NCBI GenBank assembly: GCA_010094025.1 | Contig: ML991827.1 | Coordinates: 62,001 to 126,000, forward strand | Origin: Viridothelium virens | Taxonomy: Eukaryota > Ascomycota > Dothideomycetes > Trypetheliales > Trypetheliaceae | Length of the DNA: 64,000 nt | Direction of reading: 5' to 3' | Part shown: positions 56,160-64,000 of the stretch, in pieces | Layout: each line of letters begins with the position of its first letter | How positions within the stretch are numbered: position 1 is the first letter of the stretch | The notes under the pieces: generated by a model | Databases searched by the model: none | Seen by the model: only the letters and a program-made list of their open reading frames with translations | What the model was told of the DNA's origin: nothing | Made by a program: the position numbers and the translations under genes

Positions 56160-59100
56160 ATGGCGTCAGCTCCGGGAACTCTGCTATCTCAAAGCAATCT
56201 CCCCCGCTGGGCTCCGCAATTTCAGAATAATTCTGGGCAGGGAACTTTCATACAGGGCGGCGTCCAAGCTGGTCGCGATGTCAATTTCTACGGGGCGCAA
56301 GAGGATGAGAAGGAAAAGATCGAGTCATGGCTCTCAACGTGGGAATCTCAGAAGTCACACGAAAACCGACGCTCCGAGCTGTGTGACACCGGTTTCGAAT
56401 TCTTGGAGAGTGCGGCCTATGAGGACTGGGTCCATGGCAATAGCTGCTGCTTACATTTGTATGGCGGCAGGGGGTCCGGAAAGACTATGCTTTGCACAGC
56501 ACTCATCGATTCTCTGACAAGAAACTACGAGGATCTTCACGATACGCAAACAAGGGTTCTCTACGTATATTTGGAAGATCGAGTGGTTGAAGCAGATCAA
56601 ACCGCGAGAAAGGAAGCTTTCCTCTGCGATCTTCTCAAACAGATCGTCCAAAAATCCGACTTTGTTCCTCCAAGTATCCGCGGTCTTTACAAGATCAAGC
56701 AAAAGCGTAAAGAACACCTCGATTGGAATGAGGTATGCGATCTCTGGCGTACCCAAGCTGCGAAGTATCAGAAAGTTTTCCTCGTAGTTGATGGATTAGA
56801 TCGAATTCCTGGTAGCCTCGCATCTGACATCTTGGGGGAGCTTTCCAGAGAAGAATCGTTCAACTTGAGACTACTGTTCACGTCAAGAGACCCCGATTTT
56901 GGTAGACTGGACAGACTGAGAGGTATACCCGATGATCATAAGCTCCATGATATTTTCTATAGCCCATCCCACATGGAAATCAACTCCTACATCAGGCAAA
57001 AATTCGAGCACATTCGCCTGCCGGACGGTATGCAAGATTTCGTGTTCGACACTACCGCAGCTCGCTGCGGCAATAATTACATTCTAGCGGACCTTTTCAT
57101 GCGATATATTCCGGCAGATGAAGCCCCAGCCACCATACTCGAGTGTCTCGCTGAATTCCCAGACACTGTCGAACGATTTCACCGAGAAGCTTTGGAGGAC
57201 ATCAAGCATCAGCAGCACTTGAGAGACCAAGAACTTGGACTCAAGATTCTCTTCTATGTCTCGAAAGCGAAGCGAGAACTGACAATTGCCGAGCTGTTAC
57301 ATCTCATCGCAATAGAACCGGAGGAAGAGACGGCTCGAATAAATCGGGACAGACTGAAACAACCCCAAAAACTACGTTCCGTGACGTCATACCTTGTCTC
57401 GGTCGACGACATATCCAACGAGAATTGTGCTGTGCGATTCTTTAACGAGAGTGCTAGGGCCTTCCTGATGTCTTATGACCTGAAGAGCGAATACAAACGA
57501 GTTGCAAGAATCAATGCAGGTGGTTTGGAGTTCTCGTTGCTGTGCCTGACGTACCTGCATTATGACATGTTTCAAAAGCCTTCAGATGACCTTGATGCGC
57601 TGGAAAAGAGACTGGAGGAGCACCCCTTCGCATCCTATGCAGCTCAGTATTGGGGTGATCACCTCAACGATGCAATGGAAGAACACCCGCAAACGGGGAC
57701 GCGTATTGAAAAACTTGCAATGGAACTTCTTAGCGACGATGGAAAAGCAGCTGCCTGTACTCAAATTGCATGGTTCAAAAACGCCTTTCAGATGGGAGGT
57801 ATGGACGTCCGAAAGAGTATGACCAGTCTGCACCTTTGCGCCTACTATGGCCTACCATCATTCATTCCATTACTTGCGGCGACATTTCCCGCGAATATCA
57901 ACGCGCGCGAGCATACCTACGGTCAAACGCCACTCCATTACGCTTGTCGTAGGGGTCATCTGAAAACTGTTCAGGCACTTCTGAGCTGTGGCGCGGATGT
58001 TAATCTGGTCTCTGCTCGTGGTCGCTCAGCTTTATTTGAGGCTATCGATCCTCAGCTCTGCACAGCTAGTACAATCGGTGCCACTATGGCACTAAGCGTT
58101 GATTCAACTGCCAATGTGAACACCGACGTTCAAGACGAGATTTTACGCTCCCTTCTGGCGGACACATCTGCTTCTATGTACGCACAAATTCCGTTAGCTC
58201 TGGCATGGTGTGCCGTGCCAGACAGGAAAGTTAACTCTGGCGTGTACAGGAATATCAAGGTTAACGAGATCGACCATGGCTACTATGATCGGACACCACT
58301 CATTCTTGCAGTTGAGCTTGGGCGGTACGAGATGGTGAAATCTCTCTTGGCTCATCCGAACATCGCCATCAACCAACGGGACGTGCTTGGTTGCACAGCT
58401 CTTTGGCATGCTGCTACTCGCGGTCTTGAAGACATTACTAAAGTACTCTTGGATCAACCTGGTGTCGAGATTAATACAAAGGACATTCGTACCCACAAAA
58501 CGCCCCTCATCTGCGCTGCCGAGAACGATAGCGGTGATGTTGTAGCGATGTTACTCGCGCAGAGTGCAAACGCGAGCTATCAAATGCCACTGAACGGAAA
58601 GTCTGCCTTGCTAAGGGCAGCGGAGCTAGGAAAAAGCCATGCTTTGAAGGTCCTTCTCGATCGTTTGAAACTTGATGGCAGTGCTATTCATGCTTGCGAT
58701 AACGAAGGGAACGGCCTGTTCCACCTAGCCGCAGGAAAAGGCGGTCTCAATGTACTGCAGATGGTGACGGAGCAGCAACTTGGGCTTGATATCAACTTGA
58801 AAGACAAATACGGTATGACTTGCTTACACCACGCTTGTCGCGCTGCAGTAGTGGACTTGAGTGTACTCTCCATTCTCGTTGAGGATTGTGGCGCAAGTGT
58901 TTCTGCAGAAGATAACATTGGCAGGACGCCACTCATTGTCGCTTGGCAGTATGGTAAGGAAGAAGCCTGCGACTTTTTAGCCACGAAGACGACGCCTATT
59001 CTAGGAACCGCACTTGCAGACGATGTGTCGCTTGCGCTTTGGTCGCTTTTGCAGCGCTGGGAAATCGACCGAGCCATCCAGATGGTTACAATAGATAATA

Positions 59101-59825
59101 CTTCCACCTTCGAGGACGAACCAAGCACAGGCAACAGTGTGCTTCATCTGGCCGTCAAGCTACGGCAGCCGGAGCTGCTCAAGGCACTCTTGCTACATGC
59201 CAATAGTACACCGAATGTGTCCAATCACATTGGTCGGACGCCACTGCATCAAGCCGCATGGACTGGAGACGAAGATTCCATTGCTCTACTGCTTGAGCAC
59301 TCGGCCGAAATAGATGCCAAAGATATCTGGGGCGATACTCCATTATCTATTGCTCTGGCTCAGAAGCAACTCCAGACAGCCGTCTTACTGTTTGATCGCG
59401 GTGCCGATGTCGACGAGATAAAGTATGTCAAGAACATTAAGATACAAACCTTGTTCTTCGCTGCAGTTGAGAGCAAGCATCCACAGGCGATCCAAAGACT
59501 GCTTCGACTTGGAGCGGATGCACTTGGCCGCAATCCGAGGGGTCAGACCGCTATTGATCTCGTCCACGCCGCCGGTGAAAATAAGGAGCTGCTCAAGATG
59601 CTTATGACGGCTAAGAGCTTTACGTATTCGGATGCTGCTTTGGCTGCCGTAGGTACCTCGGAAGACGTTGTTGCTCATCCAGGACCCATGAGAAATCACA
59701 TTCTCTGGAATTTCGGAGCGCCTTTACTGAAAGCGATTACGGACTTCACGTTGTCAAATGACACTACGAGTAATGAAGCGCCGAGAATCGAAGATGCATG
59801 CATTCCGTGGGAAAATAACATGTAA
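56160..59825 (+). CDS. NLR-type STAND protein: N-terminal signalling motif, NACHT, ankyrin repeats
   Basis: One exon encodes 1221 aa from the ATG at 56160. The N terminus has no globular effector domain. It carries, at about residues 23-45, the motif GTFIQGGVQAGRDVNF. A NACHT NTPase follows: linker SELCDTGFEFLESAAYEDW, Walker A GGRGSGKT (102-109), Walker B FLVVDGLD (Asp 211, 214), sensor LLFTSRDP, and a winged-helix-like region with VSKAKRELTIAELLHLIAIE. From about residue 553 to 1143 there are some 13 ankyrin repeats (GQTPLHYACRRGHLKTVQALL, GCTALWHAATRG, GRTPLHQAAWTGDEDSIALLL). Fungal NLRs of this build act in non-self recognition and regulated cell death. Its stop lies 20 bp from the stop of the convergent PNP gene, whose C terminus carries the same motif. 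The two are therefore a likely receptor/effector pair. Confidence 0.93.
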   Translation: MASAPGTLLSQSNLPRWAPQFQNNSGQGTFIQGGVQAGRDVNFYGAQEDEKEKIESWLSTWESQKSHENRRSELCDTGFEFLESAAYEDWVHGNSCCLHLYGGRGSGKTMLCTALIDSLTRNYEDLHDTQTRVLYVYLEDRVVEADQTARKEAFLCDLLKQIVQKSDFVPPSIRGLYKIKQKRKEHLDWNEVCDLWRTQAAKYQKVFLVVDGLDRIPGSLASDILGELSREESFNLRLLFTSRDPDFGRLDRLRGIPDDHKLHDIFYSPSHMEINSYIRQKFEHIRLPDGMQDFVFDTTAARCGNNYILADLFMRYIPADEAPATILECLAEFPDTVERFHREALEDIKHQQHLRDQELGLKILFYVSKAKRELTIAELLHLIAIEPEEETARINRDRLKQPQKLRSVTSYLVSVDDISNENCAVRFFNESARAFLMSYDLKSEYKRVARINAGGLEFSLLCLTYLHYDMFQKPSDDLDALEKRLEEHPFASYAAQYWGDHLNDAMEEHPQTGTRIEKLAMELLSDDGKAAACTQIAWFKNAFQMGGMDVRKSMTSLHLCAYYGLPSFIPLLAATFPANINAREHTYGQTPLHYACRRGHLKTVQALLSCGADVNLVSARGRSALFEAIDPQLCTASTIGATMALSVDSTANVNTDVQDEILRSLLADTSASMYAQIPLALAWCAVPDRKVNSGVYRNIKVNEIDHGYYDRTPLILAVELGRYEMVKSLLAHPNIAINQRDVLGCTALWHAATRGLEDITKVLLDQPGVEINTKDIRTHKTPLICAAENDSGDVVAMLLAQSANASYQMPLNGKSALLRAAELGKSHALKVLLDRLKLDGSAIHACDNEGNGLFHLAAGKGGLNVLQMVTEQQLGLDINLKDKYGMTCLHHACRAAVVDLSVLSILVEDCGASVSAEDNIGRTPLIVAWQYGKEEACDFLATKTTPILGTALADDVSLALWSLLQRWEIDRAIQMVTIDNTSTFEDEPSTGNSVLHLAVKLRQPELLKALLLHANSTPNVSNHIGRTPLHQAAWTGDEDSIALLLEHSAEIDAKDIWGDTPLSIALAQKQLQTAVLLFDRGADVDEIKYVKNIKIQTLFFAAVESKHPQAIQRLLRLGADALGRNPRGQTAIDLVHAAGENKELLKMLMTAKSFTYSDAALAAVGTSEDVVAHPGPMRNHILWNFGAPLLKAITDFTLSNDTTSNEAPRIEDACIPWENNM
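56226..56294 (+). other. Putative amyloid-type signalling motif, NLR copy (N-terminal)
   Basis: Encodes residues 23-45 of the NLR. The core is GTFIQGGVQAGRDVNF. The PNP protein ends with GTFVQGGVNAATGDVNF. Both are preceded by Asn-Asn and small polar residues. Two short beta-prone stretches (TF[I/V]Q and DVNF) flank a Gly-rich turn, as expected for a beta-arch. The DNA of the two copies has diverged, so this is protein-level similarity rather than a fresh duplication. Confidence 0.75.
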
Positions 59826-59845
59826 ACTACTAGCCAGCCACAGAC

Positions 59846-60958
59846 TCATGAAACGCTGCCAAAATTAACATCTCCCGTTGCCGCATTAACGCCGCCTTGT
59901 ACAAAGGTCCCTCTTGCATTATTCGAGTTGCTCATTGTCCATGTTTGATGGGCCGGCTGGCCGGAGGACTCTTGACCTGGTGTTTGAGCTCGTACCGCCT
60001 CTTTATCTGTCCCTTTCGAGGTACCCTTTGGAAAGGTGAGCAGAAGCTCTTTGGCGTACGCTGCAGCGACAGCTGCTGCATATTCCTGCCATCGCTTGTT
60101 CTTGTGAGAGTCCGCATAGTCACATATGCCTCGAATGACAAGATTCGGAAAACTTCCCAAACCAGCAGCTTCCATCTCAAAGCAGAGCACGTCGTATTCT
60201 TTGCGAAGCTTCTCTCGCGTCTGTCCGTCCTTCATGACTTGGCTCGCGGACGCAATGGTACCGTAGAAAATTTCGGGCTCAGTGCTTGCGCGTTGCTTGC
60301 GGAACACAGCCTTGCTGCCATTGCATGAGCTGCAGTCCCGAGTGCCCACGGGATGATCGTAATTATGCTTGTAGAGTACATCAGCTTCGAGGCCCGGATG
60401 CGAGCTGGTTGACTTAAGACGAGGAAATTTGGAGAGTGCCTCGTCGAGGTACTTTGGTACATTGGAGCCATCAAGATCGTGCCTCGCCTTCAGCCTCGCT
60501 ACAGCTGCCAGCAAATTATCCGGCGGACTGTTTAGCATGCTAGTTCTCTTAAACTTCCCCTCTTGCACCGTCTTTCCGAAATCATACTGGATGACGCCTC
60601 CGTATGTATCCATTGGGATGCCTACAACGATATCTCCCAGTCTAACGTCATGAGTTGTGCTTGGAGCGCCTCCTCCAATACCCACCATCAATCCAAACTT
60701 GACATTGGGAAAGGAGAATGGAATCCGTGTCGCAACCTTGGCTGCGGAAGGCGGACCCAACTCTCCAATGGGCAGACATGCGACGATGATATTCAAACCA
60801 TTGATCTCGCCAAGCTGATAGTCGTTATCATCTCCGGAAACAGCGGGTAGAGATTCATGTCGCTCGTCCAGCATGGCAATAGCTGCCGTCATCTCTTTTG
60901 GTAAAGCACATATCCACCCAATTGTATAGTCGCTATGCTTCAGTGTCTTCGGCGACAT
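59846..60958 (-). CDS. Stand-alone nucleoside phosphorylase-fold (PNP_UDP) protein with C-terminal signalling motif
   Basis: One exon encodes 370 aa from the ATG at 60958, the usual start of this fungal family (HSDYTIGWICALPKEM); an upstream in-frame codon is not ATG. The PNP/MTAN-type fold shows LMVGIGGGAPS (about 90-100), VRLGDIVVGIPMDTYGGVIQYD, VLCFEMEAAG with the purine/ribose-site Met-Glu (262-263), and IRGICDYADSHKN with the Asp near 280. Domains of this family usually form the N-terminal part of fungal NLRs. Here the domain is a separate gene. After a polar linker (310-340) the last residues (344-367) carry GTFVQGGVNAATGDVNF, matching the N terminus of the adjacent NLR. Related immune PNP domains in bacteria cleave nucleosides or ATP. 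Whether this one does is not shown. A TATATA lies about 50 bp upstream. Confidence 0.92.
   Translation of the reverse strand: MSPKTLKHSDYTIGWICALPKEMTAAIAMLDERHESLPAVSGDDNDYQLGEINGLNIIVACLPIGELGPPSAAKVATRIPFSFPNVKFGLMVGIGGGAPSTTHDVRLGDIVVGIPMDTYGGVIQYDFGKTVQEGKFKRTSMLNSPPDNLLAAVARLKARHDLDGSNVPKYLDEALSKFPRLKSTSSHPGLEADVLYKHNYDHPVGTRDCSSCNGSKAVFRKQRASTEPEIFYGTIASASQVMKDGQTREKLRKEYDVLCFEMEAAGLGSFPNLVIRGICDYADSHKNKRWQEYAAAVAAAYAKELLLTFPKGTSKGTDKEAVRAQTPGQESSGQPAHQTWTMSNSNNARGTFVQGGVNAATGDVNFGSVS
59849..59929 (-). other. Putative amyloid-type signalling motif, PNP copy (C-terminal)
   Basis: Encodes the last 27 residues of the PNP protein, containing NNARG then the core TFVQGGVNAATGDVNF. Position at the extreme C terminus, behind a polar flexible linker, is where effector proteins of known fungal amyloid NLR pairs (HET-S, HELLP, SesB) carry their prion-forming motif or its equivalent. 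Confidence 0.75.
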
Positions 60959-62392
60959 CTCGATTAGGAGAATGCTCAATTCCAGGCAATTTTTGCGAAG
61001 AAGGTATATACAAAATCTTTCACAAGTTTGAAATTGGTCTTGGATGATAGGAGACGCCAGCGCTTATCACGGCAATTGTAGCAGATGTGCCACAAATTGA
61101 GAAGAGGCAACAAGGCATCAAAGCTGACAGATGGCATGCTCGACTGCCTACTACGACGCCGCATTCGGTGATGCTATGGTCTAGGAGGCTGTGTACCTTG
61201 CAAGACGCATCTGAACGGCGCCTGCATCACAACATCCCCATTGTATGCATTCCAGCTGTAGGTGATCAGCTAACATGTACCTGACTCTGTATAGCACTTT
61301 GACTTGTATATCGCCGATTGTTCCTATTGAGTCCAAATTTGGAACACCTGAAGAGTCTGCAAAGTTTCAGGTTGTCACGCAGGTCGCGGAGTAGACGCTT
61401 GGGCCTTCCGGCTTGCTTCAGCCCCTGGCAATCAGCCGCGGTGCCTATCAAAAGTAATCATGTGCTGATTTTTTTAACGTGATGCTGCTAATAGAGTTCC
61501 GGTAAACTCTCTAAACATCTTATACAGGTTGTGATTCTACTCATCTACCTCTAACTTTGTCTCAAAGGTAGAAATAATTAGTTGTAGACTGGACAAGATT
61601 TTGTTGGGCGGATGCCAGTTCCATTGAGCGCCGTTTCACCGTATTATGGAGGCGAAATTACGCGAAAATCTTGCCGTATAATTACTTTTGCTAGGCACCT
61701 CCGGACATCGTACCGAGTATTCCAGCTTTGTTGCCGCATTTGGCCTCCAGCCCTTCTCATGCACACCGAACGCCATCACCTTGATGGAAGCGTCGCCCTT
61801 TCACTTCGTAGTCGACGAATCACGCACTACAAAACCTTGGAGCCATGCATGCCTGCACATCCAAAAGACGGAGCCGCACCAGAAATAGCAGATACAGCTC
61901 TCGTCCCGTGTGCCAAACTGCCTGTTCCTCTTGTGTTACAAAAGTCGAGGTGGAGAGGATTTGTAAAGCATGGAGACTGCATCGAGACCCTATCATACAG
62001 TACTAGGAGAAAAGTGTCCGGGCAACCCCCAGCAATTTCTCACGCCGGCGAGCGGATACTTTTTTTGTTTGGACGACTGTACCACTGTCTCATACACACG
62101 GTAGTAGTTCGCATCCTTCAGCTGTCCGAATGCAGCTTTTCGCCTCGGTGAAGAACTCTTGGCAGAGGGCGGGAGAATGACTTGAGACGGCACACCTTTC
62201 GTCAGCTGAGAGTGTAAGAATGCCCAAAGCTGTAGATTCTGAGCCGCATGGTAACTGGGCATAACTTCGCAGAGGCCGGCTCATAGGGTCATTTCTGAAC
62301 ATCCTCGGTACAAGTTTTATTCTTCATTGCTTTACGCTTTCGCTCGCTAGGTACGTTCTCTACTGCTCGGCGGATTCGCTTGGAGCGACCAA
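60959..62392. other. Divergent spacer with a dispersed repeat copy
   Basis: About 1.4 kb between the PNP gene and the S41 peptidase gene. A 179-codon plus-strand frame at 61612-62151 starts with ATG but runs through the dispersed repeat and has no domain, so I do not call it. Copy B of the repeat lies at 62022-62081. Confidence 0.45.
62022..62081 (+). repeat. Dispersed repeat, copy B
   Basis: Reads GCAACCCCCAGCAATTTC, then CACGCCGGCGAGCGGATAC, a T run with one G, and GGACGACTGTA. It shares block order with copies at 6662 (same strand) and 29924 (opposite strand) with about 80 percent or better match by eye over the GC block. Confidence 0.6.
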
Positions 62393-64000
62393 ATGTTCTT
62401 CGCATCTCTCGAAGTCTTCTCTTTCATTCTTTTCATAAGTCCTTTTTTAGTGTCAGCATCACTGTCGGTACCCGTCAATGTGACCGCTTGCGCCATACTG
62501 AACAGCCAGCAAAATATCTTCTACGCTTCAGATGCCTACGCATGCTTGCGAAGCGTGCCGTTCAACCAAGCAGTCGCGACTAGATTTATTGGATGGCTTT
62601 TAAATCGTCTGGAATTCCAAACCACCACCGCGTACCTACGTGCTCCACCTTCGACTTATCGGCAACCAGCGGTAAATCTTGAAGCAGAATTAGACAAGAT
62701 ACAAGACAATTTGGATCGAAACGGCTATGAGAATCAATATGAATTCGAGGCCGCGGTTCAACGTGTGATATTTGCCGCCCATGATAGTCATCTTTATCTG
62801 GATGCGGGTGCATTATCTGTCTTCTCTTTCCTGAGCCCCATCAGTATTGCGTCGATATCTATCGATGGCCAACAAGCTCCCAAGCTTTACGTTATCGACG
62901 ATATCGACACTGCACAAACAAACTGGTCAGGGGGGCAACCATCTCCAATCAAGACTATCAATGGCCAGAATTCTACCGACTTCATGAAATCTTTTGCTAA
63001 AGAGAATGCTATTGGCAACTTGGAGCCGCACGCTGATTGGAATCAACTCATGAGTAGCTCGGTAACATCTTCTTTGGGACGTTACAGTATCTTTGAGTCT
63101 GGAGTCACGTTCTATCCGGGGGATACCCTAACGGTCATTCGAGAAAATGGCTCAGTGGTCGGACCGTACAAGTGGCTTGCATTCTACAATCCTCACGGAC
63201 CTACCGGCCCACTGATGACAGGCGGCGATTTCTATAACTTTTTCGTCCTTGGTTTGTTGCCTGCTAGCTACAATTCCGCTGACGCCAGCTTGAGCAATTC
63301 GCGACGGAAGACGCGGAGAGACTCACTCCTCCCCCTTCTTGACACAAATCTTGCCAACGATACAAACAAGCTATCAGGTTGGCTCGACTCGGCCTATCCA
63401 GAGCACCCAGATATCATGCAGAATGACCTGGGCTTTGGGGGCTATGTCACAGGATATTTCTTCAGAAGTACGAAACGGGCAGTCCTTAGCATCCCTTCGT
63501 TCTCGATGGATCCGAACGACCCACAGTCATTTAGCGATACCATTACTGCTTTCATCAAGCAAAGTCAGCAATTGGGCATGAAGCAAGTCGTCATCGATTT
63601 ACAGGCTAACCGGGGAGGAAACACTATGCAAGCGATCGATGCTTTTAAACAATTCTTTCCTGGAGTTAATCCTTACACCGGCACACGTATGCGGTCTCAC
63701 TCGTTTGGCAATGCGATCGGACAGACTTTTACCAATTACTTCAATGAGCATCCCCCGAACAACGCGATTAACCCACGATACTACGATATGGTACAAAGCG
63801 AATGGGTTGCATCAACTCGGCTGGACACAGCAGGAAATAATTACACGTCATGGAATCAATACACAGGGGAGAACCTATTTGCCGGCGATACCTTCACTAA
63901 TGTGCAACAGTACAACCTCAGTAGCTTTGTATTTGACGTTCTGTACTCCGGAGGCATCGAGGTCTATGGATATCCTGACCGCCAAGTCGAGAATGCTACA
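62393..64000 (+). CDS. Secreted S41-family (CPAF-like) peptidase, 3' end beyond the window
   Basis: From ATG 62393 the frame is open for 536 codons to the last base of the window, so the gene is partial. A signal peptide (about 1-23, ending LVSA) is followed by SVPVNVTACAIL. The fungal CPAF-like N-terminal region is recognisable: YASDAYACLRSVPFNQAVATRF, TAYLRAPPSTY, LEAELDKIQDNLDRNGYENQYEFE, VIFAAHDSHLYLDAGALSVFSF. Then come a PDZ-like part, AVLSIPSFSM, and the S41 core strand KQVVIDLQANRGGNTMQAIDAF. The catalytic Ser is expected further downstream and is not in the window. Several N-glycosylation sequons fit secretion. No intron is seen in this part. Confidence 0.88.
   Translation, partial: MFFASLEVFSFILFISPFLVSASLSVPVNVTACAILNSQQNIFYASDAYACLRSVPFNQAVATRFIGWLLNRLEFQTTTAYLRAPPSTYRQPAVNLEAELDKIQDNLDRNGYENQYEFEAAVQRVIFAAHDSHLYLDAGALSVFSFLSPISIASISIDGQQAPKLYVIDDIDTAQTNWSGGQPSPIKTINGQNSTDFMKSFAKENAIGNLEPHADWNQLMSSSVTSSLGRYSIFESGVTFYPGDTLTVIRENGSVVGPYKWLAFYNPHGPTGPLMTGGDFYNFFVLGLLPASYNSADASLSNSRRKTRRDSLLPLLDTNLANDTNKLSGWLDSAYPEHPDIMQNDLGFGGYVTGYFFRSTKRAVLSIPSFSMDPNDPQSFSDTITAFIKQSQQLGMKQVVIDLQANRGGNTMQAIDAFKQFFPGVNPYTGTRMRSHSFGNAIGQTFTNYFNEHPPNNAINPRYYDMVQSEWVASTRLDTAGNNYTSWNQYTGENLFAGDTFTNVQQYNLSSFVFDVLYSGGIEVYGYPDRQVENAT

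Noticed and set aside
61612-62151. ATG-led 179-codon frame
   Set aside because: It runs through the dispersed repeat at 62022 and shows no domain; an accidental open frame is more likely.

Overview
This window looks like a chromosome segment of a filamentous ascomycete (Pezizomycotina; which class is not clear from sequence alone). Evidence: short 48-120 bp spliceosomal introns with GT-AG borders, secreted plant-cell-wall enzymes with fungal gene structures (GH12, GH27, GH11, AA9), Zn2Cys6 regulators, a fungal NLR, and housekeeping genes typical of such fungi (ATG27, GPI8, LHS1, SUR2). I found no tRNA, rRNA, CRISPR array or intact transposon. Coordinates below come from reading exons and splice sites by eye; every multi-exon model closes in frame unless stated.

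Layout. 0-6 kb: ATG27 (minus), then a GH12 endoglucanase/xyloglucanase (plus) converging on a six-exon GH27 alpha-galactosidase (minus). 7-10 kb: a Zn2Cys6 regulator diverging from a disrupted NmrA-like gene. 10-28 kb is a gene-dense core: a multi-pass membrane protein, GPI8 diverging from the ER chaperone LHS1, a hypothetical gene, a C2H2 zinc-finger protein, a 713-aa unknown protein and sphingolipid C4-hydroxylase SUR2. 28-49 kb is sparser and accessory-like: a secreted glyoxalase-fold (VOC) protein, a Zn2Cys6 regulator, a five-exon O-methyltransferase, an AA9 LPMO, a GH11 xylanase and a nine-exon Zn2Cys6 regulator, separated by gaps of 0.7-3.5 kb. 48-52 kb holds no firm gene. 52-54 kb is a five-exon phenol-hydroxylase-type FAD monooxygenase.

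56-61 kb holds the most interesting unit. An ankyrin-repeat NACHT NLR (plus) converges, with about 20 bp between stop codons, on a stand-alone nucleoside-phosphorylase-fold (PNP_UDP) gene (minus). The first ~45 residues of the NLR and the last ~25 residues of the PNP protein carry the same short motif (GTF[I/V]QGGV..A...DVNF). This is the architecture of fungal amyloid-signalling NLR/effector pairs (NWD2/HET-S, HELLP/PNT1 and similar), but with a nucleoside/nucleotide-cleaving enzyme as the apparent effector and a motif I cannot assign to a named family. The window ends inside a secreted S41-family (CPAF-like) peptidase gene whose frame is open to the last base.

How the parts may work together: the GH12, GH27, AA9 and GH11 enzymes would act outside the cell on hemicellulose and cellulose, and the three Zn2Cys6 regulators interspersed with them are possible but unproven controllers. 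Three dispersed copies of one ~60 bp GC-rich/poly-T repeat mark gene-poor gaps and look like ends of an old mobile element.
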